NCBI GenBank assembly: GCA_019239775.1 | Contig: JAFAZN010000056.1 | Coordinates: 1-42,540, forward strand | Direction of reading: 5' to 3' | From: Chloroflexota bacterium | GTDB taxonomy: Bacteria; Chloroflexota; UBA6077; CF-72 | DNA: 42,540 nt | Shown: positions 1 through 7,772 of the stretch, piece after piece | Layout: each line of letters begins with the position of its first letter | Position numbering within the stretch: the stretch's first letter is position 1 | Notes under the pieces: generated by a model | What the model saw: only the letters and a program-made list of their open reading frames with translations | What the model was told of the DNA's origin: nothing | Databases searched by the model: none | Translations under genes and position numbers: made by a program

Positions 1-1165
1 GTAGCACAAGCCCTCGCCCAGTTTCCCCGAGCCGGGTCCGCAGGTTTTTGTCCTCAAGAAGACGCTCAATGCTGGCGGCAAGTCTAGCAATGTCGCCGAA
101 TTCAACTAGCAGTCCGTTCTCACCATGTGTGATCACGTCCGGAATCCCGCCTGCGTTGGCTCCAATGACCGGCACGCCGTACGCCCAGGCTTCAAGGTAA
201 ACAATGCCGAACGTCTCGTTGTGCGAAGGCATCGCGAACACCTGTCCCGCGGCCAGGAGGTCACGCTTGTCAGCTTCCGAGATAGCTCCTAATACTAGCG
301 TACGCTGTTGCACCGGCCTTGGTTGTGAATTCCAGAAGCGCCGAAAATGAGGCTGGCTGGCACCGGCTAAGACCAGGGTAGCTTGTACACCCCGAGACCA
401 CAGTAGTTTCATTGCCCGGACCAGGTGGTGCGTGCCTTTATCGTAAGCGCTCATACCAATGTAAAAGACGATTGCCTCATGCTCCGGCAGCCCGTGTCGC
501 GTCCGGAAACGGAGGCCGTTTCCGCCCGCCAGTTCGCGTGGATTGATACCGCACGGGATGACTCGGATGCGTTCCGATGAGAACCCCCGGCCAACCAGGT
601 AGTCCGCTTCGAGCTTCGTGTGCGTCACGATCAGCTGGCTCTGGTGCAGCAGCCATTGTTGGGCAGGCCGCAAATACGTGCGACTTACGCGTGACGAACC
701 TGACTGACCGGTGTGTACGTGTGGTGTAGTAATCAATCGTGCTCCCGATCGCCGCGCCAAATGCAGGCCGGCAAAAAGGATGCTGTTGTACGGCAACGAA
801 GACGTGTGGACCACGTCGAAGCCGTCGGATTTCGCGCGGAACAGGTCCGGCACGAACGGCGACGGCTGATGGAACCGAAGGTCCACCGCGCGTATCGGCA
901 GCATGCTCAAGCCCAAGGTAAGCGGGAAGTGCAGCGGCAGGTGTCGAACCGGGAAACGATGAATGGACACGCCATTGTGCTCGTCCTCACCTCGGGGAAT
1001 ACGCCGGAATCCACGCCGCCAGAAGAGCTCGATATCGTCAGCGTCGGTGGTATAGACCGTCACATTGTGGCCCTCGCGTGCGAGCCGCTCGCTGGACTCC
1101 TGCACGTAGCGCTCCGAGCCGCTCACGCATGGCCAGTACCGCTGGCAAACCTGCAGGATGTTCAC
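1..1165 (-). CDS. GT4-family glycosyltransferase (3' end outside window)
   Basis: The frame is open from a GTG at 1165 to the window edge, about 388 codons, so the C-terminus is missing. It reads as a GT-B fold enzyme that transfers a sugar from a nucleotide donor onto a cytoplasmic, lipid-linked or protein acceptor. The N-terminal half begins NILQVCQRYWP and continues with GSERYVQE, the usual GT4 opening. The C-terminal half has the donor-site stretch IGMSAYDKGTHH and the E-x7-E motif in NETFGIVYLEAW (about residues 313-321), followed by YGVPVIGANAGG. The start is set by a GTGA overlap with the upstream gene's stop (1162-1165), which suggests translational coupling. It is the last visible gene of a five-glycosyltransferase operon. 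Family assignment is firm; the sugar and acceptor are unknown. Confidence 0.88.
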   Translation of the reverse strand, partial: MNILQVCQRYWPCVSGSERYVQESSERLAREGHNVTVYTTDADDIELFWRRGFRRIPRGEDEHNGVSIHRFPVRHLPLHFPLTLGLSMLPIRAVDLRFHQPSPFVPDLFRAKSDGFDVVHTSSLPYNSILFAGLHLARRSGARLITTPHVHTGQSGSSRVSRTYLRPAQQWLLHQSQLIVTHTKLEADYLVGRGFSSERIRVIPCGINPRELAGGNGLRFRTRHGLPEHEAIVFYIGMSAYDKGTHHLVRAMKLLWSRGVQATLVLAGASQPHFRRFWNSQPRPVQQRTLVLGAISEADKRDLLAAGQVFAMPSHNETFGIVYLEAWAYGVPVIGANAGGIPDVITHGENGLLVEFGDIARLAASIERLLEDKNLRTRLGETGRGLVL

Positions 1166-2265
1166 GTGGCCGCTTCAGCGTACACGTCGCGGGTCGCGCG
1201 TCCGGCACGCTCCCAACTGAATTGTGCGGCGAGCGCTGGGCCCCTTGCAGCGGTCCGGTTGAGGGTCGTCGGATCACCAAGCACGCGTTGGAGTCCCCGA
1301 GCGATATCGTCGACGGACCTTGGGTTGACGAACGCTGCTGCATCGTCGGCGATCTCGCGCAGAGCGGGAATGTCGGACGCCAATACCGGCGTGGCACAGG
1401 CAAGCGCTTCCAGCACCGGCAGGCCGAATGCCTCATGCAGTGACGGGAAGACAAAAGCTCTCGCTCGTTGATACCAGCCCGGCAGGTCGTCGTCCGCGGC
1501 GCGGCCAACCATATGCACGTCGCCGCGCAGCTTCAGCCGCTCGATCGCACGCTGCTCTTGCGCGTCGGCCCAACCCGCGACACCGAGAAGCACCAGGGGG
1601 TGATTTCGGCGCAACGTGTTGGGCAACCGCGCATACCCCTCCAGCAGGCCCAGCAAGTTCTTACGCAAATATGACCGGCCAACCCACAATACGTATCGAT
1701 CGCGGGGTTGGTTGTGTGGTGGAGGACGGAATCGAACCGTGTCGACGCCCAAGTGCACCGTCTTTATTTTCGTCGGCGATACTCGCATGTAAGTGGCGAT
1801 CTCGCGCGCGGAGCTGCCGCTGATTGCGACAACACGCCTGGCTTTGCGCGCCGATGCGGAGCGAAAGATGCGCCAGTAGGCCAGCAGTGGCAGTGGAATT
1901 CCGGAGTTCGGCTGAAATGGCTCCGCTTCCAGCAGCGTCAGTACCGTTGGCGCCGTGATGCCGAGTGGACAGACGTTTACGGGCGCGTGGAACACGTCCA
2001 CACCAGCGCGTCTGACCAACCGAGGGAGCGTGGCTTGCTCCCACAGCGCACGCACGGTGAACGACCTGGCGGGAACTGGACAGATCACGTGCTTGAGCCG
2101 GTCGTTTTCGGCTGGAAAAAGCGGCACACTCCAGGGCGCGACAAACAGTGTGTACCGTGAGTCATCGTTGAGTCCGACGAGGTTTCGAACGAGCTCACGT
2201 ACGTAAGTGCCATCTCCGCCCGGTCGACGCGGGTCTATTGCCAGCGCATTAATGGCTACGTGCAA
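1162..2265 (-). CDS. GT4-family glycosyltransferase (mannosyl/rhamnosyltransferase type)
   Basis: A complete GT-B fold glycosyltransferase of about 367 residues. With the TTG start at 2265 the protein begins LHVAINALAID, where GT4 proteins of this type normally begin; an in-frame ATG at 2313 would add 16 residues and lengthen the overlap with the upstream gene. Visible motifs are the Gly-rich acceptor-side loop PGGDGTYVREL (about residue 16), the Arg-Lys donor-phosphate site VGRSYLRKN (195-203) and the E-x7-E motif EAFGLPVLEAL (E278, E286). It overlaps the GT2 gene upstream by 17 bp and the GT4 gene downstream by 4 bp, so the three are probably co-translated. It likely adds one residue of a surface glycan on the cytoplasmic face. 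Sugar specificity cannot be read from sequence. Confidence 0.9.
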   Translation of the reverse strand: MHVAINALAIDPRRPGGDGTYVRELVRNLVGLNDDSRYTLFVAPWSVPLFPAENDRLKHVICPVPARSFTVRALWEQATLPRLVRRAGVDVFHAPVNVCPLGITAPTVLTLLEAEPFQPNSGIPLPLLAYWRIFRSASARKARRVVAISGSSAREIATYMRVSPTKIKTVHLGVDTVRFRPPPHNQPRDRYVLWVGRSYLRKNLLGLLEGYARLPNTLRRNHPLVLLGVAGWADAQEQRAIERLKLRGDVHMVGRAADDDLPGWYQRARAFVFPSLHEAFGLPVLEALACATPVLASDIPALREIADDAAAFVNPRSVDDIARGLQRVLGDPTTLNRTAARGPALAAQFSWERAGRATRDVYAEAAT

Positions 2266-3184
2266 AGCTGCCCTGCGGTCCCATACGCGAAGTCCATGCC
2301 GCGAGTGAACCACGCACCAAAGCGCCGAGGTGCGTCCAGGTCCGCCGCTCCTGATTCCGCAGCAGGAATGCGAAGTGGTAACTGATCACCAGCGCTTGCA
2401 GCAGCCACGACCAACCCCTGGGTGCATTGCGGGCGGCCACGACGAGGTGATTGCGCACCGAATAGAACGTCGTGCCCGTCCAGGCCGGGGCAGTACTGCC
2501 ACCGCCGACGTGTGATGCGCGCGCGCCGGGAACGACCACGACCTGAAAACCGGCTCCGCGGGCGCGCAAGCAAAGGTCCACATCTTCGAAGTACAAGTAG
2601 AGCGCGTCGTCGAGGAAGCCAACGCGCTCCAGCACGCTCCGCCTCGCAAACAGAGCGGCGCCACTCACGGCATCCACGGCATGCGGAGTCTGACTGAGAC
2701 CAGTCGGCGCGAGCCCGCGATCAATCTGGCGATGGCGTCCGGTGCGGGTGTTAAAGGTCAGCCCATTGCTCTCAATCTGGCCCGTGGCGGTGGCCGACAA
2801 GATCAAGGGCCCGAGTATCCCCACGGATGCATCGTCATGCGCAACCTGCAGTAGTCTGGCGACGCAGCTCGGCTCCAGCACTACGTCACTGTTAATCAGG
2901 AATACGAAGTCAGCTGCGTCTTCTAGCGCCGCGCGCATGCCCACGTTATGGCCCCCGGTGAAGCCACGATTACAGGGCAGGCGCACGAGCTCGGCACGCC
3001 CGGGCAGGCCGGGGGTCACGCCAGAGCCGTTGTCGATGACGAGTATACGCAGATCCGTCCCCGGCGCTTCCTGGGCGTCCAGGCTGCGCAGGCAGCGTTC
3101 GATTAATGGAAGCTCGCCCTCGGTCCAGTACAGGACCGTGGCGTACACGCGCCGGATCGACGAATCAGGCGCGTTGCCGGCCAA
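2249..3184 (-). CDS. GT2-family glycosyltransferase, rhamnosyltransferase-like
   Basis: A GT-A fold family 2 enzyme of 311 residues. The nucleotide-binding region has LVIDNGSG at about 48-54 and FTGGHNVGM at 75-83. The metal-binding DXD-type motif is INSDV (98-101), and the catalytic acidic pair lies in YFEDVDLCLR (E200, D201). This layout is typical of WbbL/RfbF-like rhamnosyltransferases, but the sugar is not proven. The C-terminal 80 residues are hydrophobic-amphipathic and may sit on the membrane. The start is uncertain: TTG at 3184 overlaps the upstream stop by 20 bp, while an in-frame GTG at 3148 (VYATVLYW) would leave a 16-bp gap. It is the third gene of the minus-strand operon running from 5257. 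Confidence 0.88.
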   Translation of the reverse strand: MAGNAPDSSIRRVYATVLYWTEGELPLIERCLRSLDAQEAPGTDLRILVIDNGSGVTPGLPGRAELVRLPCNRGFTGGHNVGMRAALEDAADFVFLINSDVVLEPSCVARLLQVAHDDASVGILGPLILSATATGQIESNGLTFNTRTGRHRQIDRGLAPTGLSQTPHAVDAVSGAALFARRSVLERVGFLDDALYLYFEDVDLCLRARGAGFQVVVVPGARASHVGGGSTAPAWTGTTFYSVRNHLVVAARNAPRGWSWLLQALVISYHFAFLLRNQERRTWTHLGALVRGSLAAWTSRMGPQGSFARSH

Positions 3185-4034
3185 AGCGGATTCCCATACC
3201 GAACCCGACAGCTTTGGTTATTTCGTACAGGAACATGTACGGCAGCCACTGGGCTCGACCACTCCGGACCAGATATCTTGCCTGACTGGCGGTGTACTCC
3301 AGACCGCGCTGCGCAATTGCACCAGGGCGGTCAGCAATCAGTCCACGCAGGCTCGCCCCACTCAGCCAGTTGCGACGAAACAGCGTCCGCAGCGAGTAAT
3401 TGTGCGAGTGGTATACACACGCCTCGGGCTGATAGACGACGTCATAGCCACCGCGGAGAACATCGTGAGCCCAGTACTGGTCCTCGCTCATGACGACATT
3501 CTCGCGGAAGGGAAACCGCTGCCAGACATCCTTGCGGATCGCCGAACTAACGTTGCTGAAGAAAATGTCGTCGATTCCGATCGTGTCGTTGCGCGTGAGA
3601 TGGCGGCGAGCCGGCTGGGGCCCATAGGTATGCGTCAGAAAGAAACGGATTAGTGGGTCCGCACCGAGGCTGGGGATCTGCCGCGCGTACACTCCGGCTA
3701 CGGATGGGTCGGCGAGCGGTTCGAGGAGCGCACGTAGCCACGTTGAACCGGCGGGTTCGGCGTCCTGACTCAGGTAGACGAGAACATCCCCAAGTGCCAA
3801 GCGTGCTAGCAGATTGCGAGTGCGTCCATGGCCGAATTCATGTCGCGCGATCTGTTCAAAGCGGATCGGAAACGAACGTATGAACTCGACGTCCTCGGCT
3901 CTGGAAGTTGAGTCGACTACCACGATTTCGAAGTCAAATTCAGCATCCTGCGCAAAAATCGACCGGAGGACGTCTTGGATCCTACGCCCCGGATTGTGCG
4001 TCGGAATCAGTATCGAAACTCGACGCGGAGCCAC
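3165..4034 (-). CDS. GT2-family glycosyltransferase (RfbN-like)
   Basis: A 289-residue GT-A family 2 enzyme. The N-terminus VSILIPTHNPG, the motif HGRTRNL (69-75) and the metal-binding stretch VYLSQDAEP (D91) form the signature of a rhamnosyltransferase-like GT2 subgroup in which QDA replaces the usual DXD. SEDQYWAHDVL (about residue 195) holds the likely catalytic acidic pair. The GTG start at 4034 lies 2 bp after the TAG of the upstream DPM1-like gene, so both are probably on one message. The likely role is transfer of a deoxyhexose in surface-glycan assembly on the cytoplasmic side. Subfamily is inferred from motifs only. Confidence 0.88.
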   Translation of the reverse strand: MAPRRVSILIPTHNPGRRIQDVLRSIFAQDAEFDFEIVVVDSTSRAEDVEFIRSFPIRFEQIARHEFGHGRTRNLLARLALGDVLVYLSQDAEPAGSTWLRALLEPLADPSVAGVYARQIPSLGADPLIRFFLTHTYGPQPARRHLTRNDTIGIDDIFFSNVSSAIRKDVWQRFPFRENVVMSEDQYWAHDVLRGGYDVVYQPEACVYHSHNYSLRTLFRRNWLSGASLRGLIADRPGAIAQRGLEYTASQARYLVRSGRAQWLPYMFLYEITKAVGFGMGIRFGRQRA

Positions 4035-4036
4035 GG

Positions 4037-5257
4037 CTATGCTCGTGGTACAACGCGCGTCTCTACCCCCAGCAAGCTAAGGAAAAACGCGTTAAACGTA
4101 CTCTGGACGCCGACAATGATCAGCGTGATGCCAAGTAAGAGCGGCCGTATCTCATCTAGCTGCGGAAATCCGTGGGTGGCCCATTTGAACACTAGCCAGC
4201 CACTCAACGCCGCGCCTGCGGCGAGAAACGCCAGCGCTAGCATCAAACCTCGCTCCAGCGTGAATCGCTCATAAAAGCTCGTAAGGAAACGATCTTCCGG
4301 GTCGAATCCGTGAATGACTGCGACGGTCCGCGCGGAAATGCCCAACCACGCCGCCTGCGCCCCGAGGACACACAGCATGCTTGCAACCGCCGCGAGGTGC
4401 ATGTCCCACTGGCGACCGAAGAAATTCAGAGGAGAAAATGCGAGCGCCACGAGTAGGATGAAGCCGAGTGCAAACAACAACACACTCGGGATCGTGTAGA
4501 GCCACGTAGGGCTGTACATCAGTAGAAAGCGAAGGTGACGCCAGCCATCGCGGTAGCGACGAAGCTTGGAGGATCCGGCGCGCGGATGATAGTCCACAGG
4601 AACTTCGGCGATGTTGAGCTTGATCCGGGCTGCGCGGGCAACCATCTCGCTCGCGAATTCCATGCCCGTAGTCTTGAGTGCCAACCGGTGGTATGCCTCA
4701 CGCGTAAACGCACGCATACCGCAGTGCACGTCGCCAACACTGGTGCCGAAGAACAGGTTCAAAATGCCAGACAGCAGTGGGCTACCAATGTAGCGATGTG
4801 CCCAGGGCATCGCGCCTGGCGCGAGCCGCCCAGCGAATCGGTTGCCAATAACCAGATCCGCCCTGGCCCGTAGGGCGTCGATCATGGCCGCGATCGCGCT
4901 GAGATCGTAGCTGCCATCGGCATCGAGCACGACGATGTACTCACCTTGAGCGGCTCGAATACCCGTGCGGAGAGCTGAGCCGTATCCGCGCCCAGGCTCG
5001 TGGACAACGCGCGCACCGGCGCGCGCCGCGCACAGCTCCGAGCCGTCTGTTGAACCGTTATCGCAGACGATCACCTCACCTGCGAGCCCCGCGTGCTCGA
5101 GCTGAGCCAAAGCGTCTTCGACGCAATCACCCACTCCAAGAGCTTCGTTCAGGCATGGAAAGACGATGCTGACGTCGCACGTTGCATGGTCCAGCCACGT
5201 GGTGTCCACGCGGTAGTGTGTGTGGCGCGTGTCCTCGGCTGCTGGCCTGGTCACCAC
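4037..5257 (-). CDS. DPM1-like GT2 glycosyltransferase with C-terminal membrane domain
   Basis: A 406-residue protein with an N-terminal GT2 domain and about four C-terminal transmembrane helices (from about residue 248). Visible catalytic features are the donor-site IVFPCLNEA (31-39), VCDNGSTDGS (64-73) and the metal motif VVLDADGSYD (D112, D114). RNRF-like NRFAGRLAPG and the GMRAFTREAY segment are typical of polyprenyl-phosphate mannose/glucose synthases (DPM1/DpgS group). It probably makes a polyprenyl-phosphate sugar, the donor type used by the GT-C membrane enzymes of this locus. It heads the first minus-strand operon; a TATACT box sits 7 nt before the GTG start, leaving almost no leader. 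A second GTG follows immediately, so the first codon is ambiguous by one. Confidence 0.9.
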   Translation of the reverse strand: MVTRPAAEDTRHTHYRVDTTWLDHATCDVSIVFPCLNEALGVGDCVEDALAQLEHAGLAGEVIVCDNGSTDGSELCAARAGARVVHEPGRGYGSALRTGIRAAQGEYIVVLDADGSYDLSAIAAMIDALRARADLVIGNRFAGRLAPGAMPWAHRYIGSPLLSGILNLFFGTSVGDVHCGMRAFTREAYHRLALKTTGMEFASEMVARAARIKLNIAEVPVDYHPRAGSSKLRRYRDGWRHLRFLLMYSPTWLYTIPSVLLFALGFILLVALAFSPLNFFGRQWDMHLAAVASMLCVLGAQAAWLGISARTVAVIHGFDPEDRFLTSFYERFTLERGLMLALAFLAAGAALSGWLVFKWATHGFPQLDEIRPLLLGITLIIVGVQSTFNAFFLSLLGVETRVVPRA

Positions 5258-5264
5258 TGGACGC

Positions 5265-5270
5265 AGTATA
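5265..5270 (-). promoter_or_regulatory. Candidate leaderless -10 box (TATACT)
   Basis: Read on the minus strand, TATACT ends 7 nt before the GTG at 5257. The gap is too short to hold a transcript leader with a Shine-Dalgarno site, so transcription probably starts at or near the start codon. No convincing -35 element is seen. Confidence 0.5.
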
Positions 5271-5691
5271 CCCAGCCCGATTTAACGCACAGCGCCAGGC
5301 TTCATCACAGCACCATTCGCGCCGTCAGCATGTGCCATCCCAGCCGACGCCAGCCAGCTCTGCGGCAGGATCACGAGCGGTAGCTTACGATGCCCAAATT
5401 CAGGCATAGATCGACTGGCCACTTCAAACCGGTATTCACCATGTATATGCTCGCGGTTGCGACTACGACTGGGCGAACGCAGCCGACGCCCCGGGCTAAC
5501 TCGTCCGCCGCACCTGGCGTGAGTGCACGCCAGCATGAATTCAGCCCTTGGCGCGCTACGGCCTTGGTGCGCAGGCCTGGTCATGCCAGTGTCGGTAGTG
5601 AACCACCGATCGCATGACGGAAAGCAAGGTATCGGCAGCCGAAACGGAGCGGATCCGGCAAATCCGGCACAAGCGTTCGCGCTGACTTGAG

Positions 5692-5752
5692 TCGGTTCGA
5701 GACCGATGTTTCGCTGCGCGAGCGCGGTGCCTTTTGCCTGCGGCTCGGTCTC
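5692..5752. repeat. Nested, competing inverted repeats downstream of the 5763 gene
   Basis: GAGACCGA (5699-5706) is perfectly complemented by TCGGTCTC (5745-5752). The enclosed loop contains a smaller CGCT/AGCG stem. TCGGT at 5692-5696 can also pair with ACCGA at 5702-5706, so the two stems exclude each other. The element lies just past the stop of the 5763 gene and could be a terminator or small structured RNA. It has no U-run. Function is unknown. Confidence 0.35.
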
Positions 5753-5762
5753 ATGCGGTCCG

Positions 5763-7736
5763 CTACGGCGCCTGGACAGCCTGTGACGGAGTGAGTAAGG
5801 CGACAGCCTGCAGGTCCTTGCCCGCGCTCCAGACCGCCTTGTACTCATCGCCGTCCAGCGCGATGACCTGGGCACCAGTGGCCGGTCCGAGGGCAAGCAC
5901 CGCGCATAGTTGAAGGTCCTGCTCCGAACGGGTGGCCAGGTTGGCTGAGCCGTTTGGGACGTCCACCTGTTGGACCTCTTGAACACCCGGTAACAAGGCC
6001 CAGAGTGGGTACTCCCAGCTGTCGGCGTAGCCGGCGAAGCCGATGCGGGTGCAGCCCTCGTCGGCCAGCATTTTGATCGCGGTCAGGTACTGTGGACGCA
6101 GCTCGGGCCAGTTGGTGAAGTACTGGTCGGTGCGACTGCGGGTGAGGATGCTGCGGGCTCCTGTGAGGGAGCGGGTGTCGTTCGAGATGACGTACGGCAC
6201 CATGTACACGAGCAGCGCCGCCGCGGCCAGGTACGTCAGACGCGTGCTCACGCGTTCGAGGACGACGCCGACTACCGGCGCGGCCAGCACGAAGAAGGGC
6301 AACTCCAGGCGGGTGTGCCATGGCTGCCAGCGCACCAGTGCGGCAAACAGGAGCATGCCCGCAACAACCACGGTCGCGTAGATTCCGCCGCGCGTCGCCC
6401 GCACGCGTGGCAGACCAAGAGCCCCGACCAATGCCAGACCGATCACCACGAGGTGCACCGGGTTGCTGGCGAAGCTCTCGTTGTAGGCCAGATCCGTCGA
6501 CTGCGCGCGGAAGCGTTCGCCGCTCCAGGTGGTACGCGGATCTGTCAGGTCCACACCCAGCCAGGTGTGAAACGCGGCTACGGCGCCTTCGGCTTGCATG
6601 TTCATCTCGGCCCAGGGCGTGGCCACGAAGTTGATGCCCAGGTCACGCGCCAGTGTTCCTGCGAAGAGACCCGGCTCGAAGGTGTCGTTGAGATACCTTA
6701 GTGAAGGCAGGCCCTCATCGGTCTGACCCAGCGGCTGCCCGAATACCTCAATGTTGCGCGTGTACATGCCCGCATTGATCGCCAGCGCCACCAGGCCGCT
6801 GAGCGTGACCAGCGCCAGGCCCGGCGACCGCTGACGCAGCAGCACACTGGCCGCAACCCACACCAGCAGCGGCGCCGCCCACACATAGCCGGTTGCCTTG
6901 GTCAGCAGCGCGAGGCCCAGGCTCGCGCCGAACAGCAGCGCTGTCGACCAACTCGATCCGCGCAGGCTCGCGCCGAAAGTTGGCGCGGTCGACCGGCTCG
7001 CCTCGGTCATGAGCCGCAGGCCGAACGCCACTGTGCACACTAGCCAGAACGCCAACGCGTGGTCGTTCTGGGTGCTCGTGGCCTCGAGCACGCCAATCGG
7101 CAGTGATGCAGCGAACACGGCTGCGCCCACTTGACCCGCCCGGCCAGCCCCAAGCTCGCGCGCGATCAGCGACACCCCGACCACGCTGCCGAGCATGGCC
7201 GCCCACTGGACCAGATTGGCCAGCGCGTCGCCGCCGGTCAGGATCTGCAGATGCAGCATCACGAACTCAGCGCCGGGCGGCATGTACAACTGCCGCAACA
7301 CATACGCCGGGTATGGCGCCACGCTGCCCGACTCCTGCCAGTGGATCAGGCGCGCCATGTGATACGACATCGAATCCCAGGTGTTCGGCGGGCTGATGAT
7401 GGCGATGCCCGCGAGCACGGTCACCTCGACCGTTAACCAGACGACTAGCGCTACGCTGACTGGATCCAGGTGGCGGACCGGCCGCGGCGGGAAAGCGAGG
7501 CCGGACGCGCGTCGGCGCGCGACGCAGACTGTCACGAGCAGCAGGACCAGCGACCATGCCAGCGTCAGGCCGATCGGAGTGAGCGCCTGGAACAGGCTCA
7601 ACACCTCGGTGATGGCGACGAGCGCGACGCCCCAAGCAACCGCGCCGGCGAGCACTCCGTCGCGCCATGACCGGGCCCCCTGGGACAGGGCAACAACCCA
7701 GGCGATCAATGCCAGAATCGGCAGCGCGACGGCCAA
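5763..7736 (-). CDS. GT-C/GT39-like polytopic membrane glycosyltransferase, copy A of a tandem pair
   Basis: A 657-residue integral membrane protein with about ten or more hydrophobic helices and a soluble C-terminal tail of roughly 110 residues. The first extracytoplasmic loop carries SPPNTWDSMSYHMARL with an acidic residue where GT-C enzymes (PMT/ArnT type) place their catalytic Asp, followed by a helical YVLRQLYMPPGAEF region. GT-C enzymes use polyprenyl-phosphate sugars and act on the outer face of the membrane; that role here is inferred. The TTG start at 7736 is supported because the N-terminus aligns from residue 1 with the paralogue at 7773-9704. A TACACT box lies 10 nt upstream. It is the last gene of the 11799-5763 run; what follows is a 505-bp gap. 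Confidence 0.82.
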   Translation of the reverse strand: MAVALPILALIAWVVALSQGARSWRDGVLAGAVAWGVALVAITEVLSLFQALTPIGLTLAWSLVLLLVTVCVARRRASGLAFPPRPVRHLDPVSVALVVWLTVEVTVLAGIAIISPPNTWDSMSYHMARLIHWQESGSVAPYPAYVLRQLYMPPGAEFVMLHLQILTGGDALANLVQWAAMLGSVVGVSLIARELGAGRAGQVGAAVFAASLPIGVLEATSTQNDHALAFWLVCTVAFGLRLMTEASRSTAPTFGASLRGSSWSTALLFGASLGLALLTKATGYVWAAPLLVWVAASVLLRQRSPGLALVTLSGLVALAINAGMYTRNIEVFGQPLGQTDEGLPSLRYLNDTFEPGLFAGTLARDLGINFVATPWAEMNMQAEGAVAAFHTWLGVDLTDPRTTWSGERFRAQSTDLAYNESFASNPVHLVVIGLALVGALGLPRVRATRGGIYATVVVAGMLLFAALVRWQPWHTRLELPFFVLAAPVVGVVLERVSTRLTYLAAAALLVYMVPYVISNDTRSLTGARSILTRSRTDQYFTNWPELRPQYLTAIKMLADEGCTRIGFAGYADSWEYPLWALLPGVQEVQQVDVPNGSANLATRSEQDLQLCAVLALGPATGAQVIALDGDEYKAVWSAGKDLQAVALLTPSQAVQAP

Positions 7737-7746
7737 GTCAGGCCGC

Positions 7747-7752
7747 AGTGTA
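7747..7752 (-). promoter_or_regulatory. Possible -10 box (TACACT) in the gap between tandem paralogues
   Basis: On the minus strand TACACT ends 10 nt before the TTG at 7736, inside the 36-bp gap after the stop of the 7773 gene. It may give the second paralogue its own near-leaderless transcript. No -35 element is evident and the call rests on one hexamer. Confidence 0.3.
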
Positions 7753-7772
7753 CCGGGAGTGGCTCAAGCGGC

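Larger units (their letters stand above)
5258..5762. other. 505-bp intergenic region between two same-strand operons
   Basis: No convincing gene is seen in either strand. A minus-strand frame is open across it but has an Arg/Ser/Pro-rich, domain-free translation and runs into the 5763 gene, so it is treated as a shadow. The region holds the promoter of the gene starting at 5257, a tandem ATCCGGCA repeat near 5652-5669 and the inverted repeats annotated at 5692-5752. It is the longest gene-free stretch in the window and separates the GT operon from the GT-C gene pair. Confidence 0.6.

Noticed and set aside
713..1471. Plus-strand open frame of 252 codons
   Set aside because: It lies opposite two clear GT4 genes and its translation has no domain; it is an antisense shadow.
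2742..3653. 303-codon plus-strand frame
   Set aside because: It is antisense to two GT2 genes with intact motifs and has no recognisable domain.
5282..5986. Long minus-strand open frame crossing the 5258-5762 gap
   Set aside because: It overlaps the 3' end of the 5763 gene, and its translation is Arg/Ser/Pro-rich with no recognisable motif, as expected of a high-GC shadow frame.
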